Source: Entamoeba invadens IP1
Lineage: Eukaryota > Evosea > Mastigamoebida > Endamoebidae
NCBI RefSeq assembly: GCF_000330505.1
Contig: NW_004440426.1
Location: 32,465 to 63,904, forward strand
Reading direction: 5' to 3'
DNA: 31,440 bases
The notes under the pieces are model-generated. The model ran no database searches. It saw only the letters and a program-made list of their open reading frames with translations, and had not been told where the DNA came from. Of this stretch, positions 29,414 to 31,440 are shown piece by piece; the stretch's first letter is position 1, and every line of letters starts with the position of its first letter. Both the position numbers and the translations under genes were made by a program.

Positions 29414-30412
29414 CAGGGTCGGCTAAGATCCAGTTTTTAAACAACTTCGTGGCATCTCTAATACGTGTCAGTTCATTTTTAGTTTTAGCATATTGTCAAC
29501 AAAAAATTCTTAAAGTTTTTTAGAGTTAAAATGTTTTTAAAAATAAATAAAACTATAGTTAACGATTTAAACAAAATTTCTGTATTGTTTAAATCATCAT
29601 TTCAATGTGTTATAATCCAGTTTTAAAGAACGACAATTGAACAGTAAAAAACATATGACATTATCGGATGCAGAGTTTTTAAAATTAAATAACAATATTC
29701 ACTCATTATAATTGTAATATACACAGAAGATACTTACAACCAATAAAAATTATTAGAAATCATTTTAGTAATTTTAACATAAAATTTTTATTTAAACAAT
29801 TAATATACCTTTTCAACATACACATTAATATTAATTGTTAATGTATATATATGTATATTTGTCAGTTTAACAGAGGTTTTGAAAAGTTCATTCATTTTCT
29901 TTTTAAATTAAAGTATTAATTAAACAATTAAATAGAAGTAATTTTATTATCTTTTCAATAATACAAAACAGACAATGTATTATTTTTCGAATGGAGTAAA
30001 CCATATTACTTTCAAAAAAATGTAAAACTTATCTTTAGTTAATTTTCTTGATAAAAACGATTATTCAAATTATAATAATAATCAGTCAAAATAATAATTA
30101 TCACCCAAATAAAAAACATATATCAGAGCAATTTAAAATAAGTTTTATTTACATGTATAATTTACAATTGAAAGGTTTTAACATACAATTATATTAACAC
30201 AAAGATATATGTATATTGTTGTATTTTGAAATAATTTAAAAACTAAATCTTGTTTGATATAAATTATCGTTTTATATTTTTTTATTTTATCATATGGTAT
30301 AAATAATTGTGTTTTGTCATTTTCTTTTTGTTTTTCAAAAATGATAATGTTATTTACCATTTTATTGTTTTTTAAGTTTTTTTCCAATAACATGATCGTT
30401 TGGCCGACCCTG
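29414..30412. mobile_element. 999-bp hAT-like non-autonomous element
   Basis: Ends are inverted repeats CAGGGTCGGCTAA at 29414 and, on the minus strand, CAGGGTCGGCCAA at 30412 (12 of 13 identical), with GATC shared a little further in. It is flanked by identical ACTACAG at 29407-29413 and 30413-30419. CAGGG ends are typical of hAT elements, which normally duplicate 8 bp; here 7 are identical. The interior is AT-rich, with no transposase seen. Confidence 0.65.
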
Positions 30413-30416
30413 ACTA

Positions 30417-31333
30417 CAGTATAATTTGGGTTTAATTACAGTCCGGGTTTAATTAAATAATCGGGTTTAATTCATTTGAAATAATTAAACCCGAAGTAAG
30501 ATAAAATAATAAAAACAACACTTTTGAGTTTTAATATCATAGTCTTTTTTTTTTGTTTAAATTTATTTAAAATAATTGGGTTTCACCTAAATTAATCACA
30601 ATATTTGTTTTTGAATAAAAATGCATTATTTTTGTTTCTGGAATTATTTTTCGGTACTATAATATTATAGATTACTTATTATAAAATAATAATTAAATAA
30701 AAACGAACAATATAAACTCGAGTTTTTATTCGTTTTTATTTATTTAAACAGACTTGTTTTACCACCACCTTAACAAAGTATTTGCCGCGAGTGTTTTTTG
30801 AATGAAGTCCATATTTAAGCCACTGTTTGTGCGTCCCCATGTCACCCACTTTCATTCTCCGTACTGTTTGGACGCGGATAGTTCTCTTTTCAAACGGGGC
30901 GTTCATTGGGATCCGCGCCAAGGAGGACATTGAAAGTGTGTGAAATGCACAAACAGACCGCCTGTGCCTTCTTTTTGATTATCGTCTCACTTGGTTTCCA
31001 CTGTTTCGAGGTGAATTATCAACACATTTTTAATTCGGGAACCAGACCAAATATTATCCCAAGCTCCCATTTACTAAAATTTTAATTAAAATATTATATT
31101 AAATAGTAAAAAATAACTTAATTTTTAGAGGATGTGAAAAAGCATTTACCATCATCATTTGTTTTTGATTGAATCAGATAATTATTAAATAATTATAACT
31201 ATGAAACTATCGAAAGTTAATTCCAACAATTATTTTTGTTTTAAAAATCATTTCAAATAATTTTCTTGAAAAAAGTGGAATTAAACCCGATAGTTCCAAA
31301 ATATTTTAAGTGAATTAAACTCGGATTATACTG
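30417..31333. mobile_element. 917-bp TA-flanked Tc1/mariner-type element
   Basis: Left end TA|CAGTATAATTTGGGTTTAAT (TA 30415-30416); the right end on the minus strand is TA|CAGTATAATCCGAGTTTAAT (TA 31334-31335). Several CCGGGTTTAATT-type subterminal repeats follow on both sides. It carries a mariner helix-turn-helix relic. Length equals that of the element at 20965-21881, with which it shares CAGTAT ends and subterminal repeat architecture, but the interiors look unrelated by eye. Confidence 0.75.
30736..30978 (-). pseudogene. Relic of a mariner-type transposase DNA-binding domain
   Basis: About 80 codons open on the minus strand inside the 917-bp element, much less AT-rich than their surroundings. 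RIPMNAPFEKRTIRVQTVRR followed by HKQWLKYGLHSKNTRGKYFV follows the second helix-turn-helix of mariner-like transposases (IPL..R.TIR..A..L.V...TLHR.LK.GL...). The DDE/D catalytic domain is absent. This supports the element class independently of its ends. Confidence 0.45.
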
Positions 31334-31414
31334 TATTGTGAGAAAAACATTGAAATTTGAAAACAACACAACCATATGGTAAAACTATTAACAATTATGC
31401 TAAAAATACCCAAA

Positions 31415-31440
31415 TGAATACTCTAGGATGTGAGTATTCA
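31415..31440. other. 9-bp inverted repeat at the window end
   Basis: TGAATACTC (31415-31423) and GAGTATTCA (31432-31440) with an 8-nt loop. It may be the edge of another structure cut by the window. Confidence 0.5.

Noticed and set aside
29820..29870. TATATATGTATA palindromic run as an origin or structured element
   Set aside because: Simple AT microsatellite inside a transposon; nothing distinguishes it from many others here.

Overview
The window is eukaryotic and looks like a piece of an Entamoeba draft genome, most likely E. invadens; the species is an inference. The signs are very AT-rich intergenic DNA around less AT-rich exons, short introns that all begin GTTTGT, very short promoters (TATA element about 30 nt before an AAATTCA-type initiator), BspA-like leucine-rich repeats, and cut-and-paste DNA transposons of several superfamilies. 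A run of 100 Ns at 20499-20598 marks a scaffold gap.

Left half (1-20656), gene-rich. In order: an acid-sphingomyelinase-like phosphodiesterase whose frame is broken twice, including at the catalytic GNH motif (+); a membrane-anchored, degenerate Hsp70-like protein with a 42-nt intron (-); a four-exon Tubby-domain gene that is not visible as one open frame (+); DNA polymerase delta small subunit with one intron (-); the autophagy protease Atg4 (+); decapping co-factor Dcp1 (+); a 722-residue BspA-type LRR protein (+); a von Willebrand A domain protein (-); a small serine-rich protein (-); an NT-C2/coiled-coil/dilute-domain protein with one intron (+); and a chorein-type bridge-like lipid-transfer protein with an intron, a frame break and the N gap (-). 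These are housekeeping and trafficking genes rather than an operon; several pairs are divergent or tightly convergent.

Right half (20657-31440), gene-poor. It holds a clear U2 snRNA gene on the minus strand with a TATA-type promoter, a GC-richer structured island bracketed by 18-bp direct repeats, three unrecognised protein genes, and at least five transposon copies defined by terminal inverted repeats and target duplications: a 917-bp TA-flanked element, a 2.28-kb TTAA-flanked decayed piggyBac-like element, an 827-bp TA-flanked element with a partial second copy, a 999-bp element with a 7-bp duplication, and a second 917-bp TA-flanked element holding a relic of a mariner-type helix-turn-helix. 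The last two are nested and their insertion order can be read from the junctions.

All functions are from motif recognition by eye. No alignments, folding or database searches were run. Intron boundaries are deduced from GTTTGT/AG signals, reading phase and family conservation.
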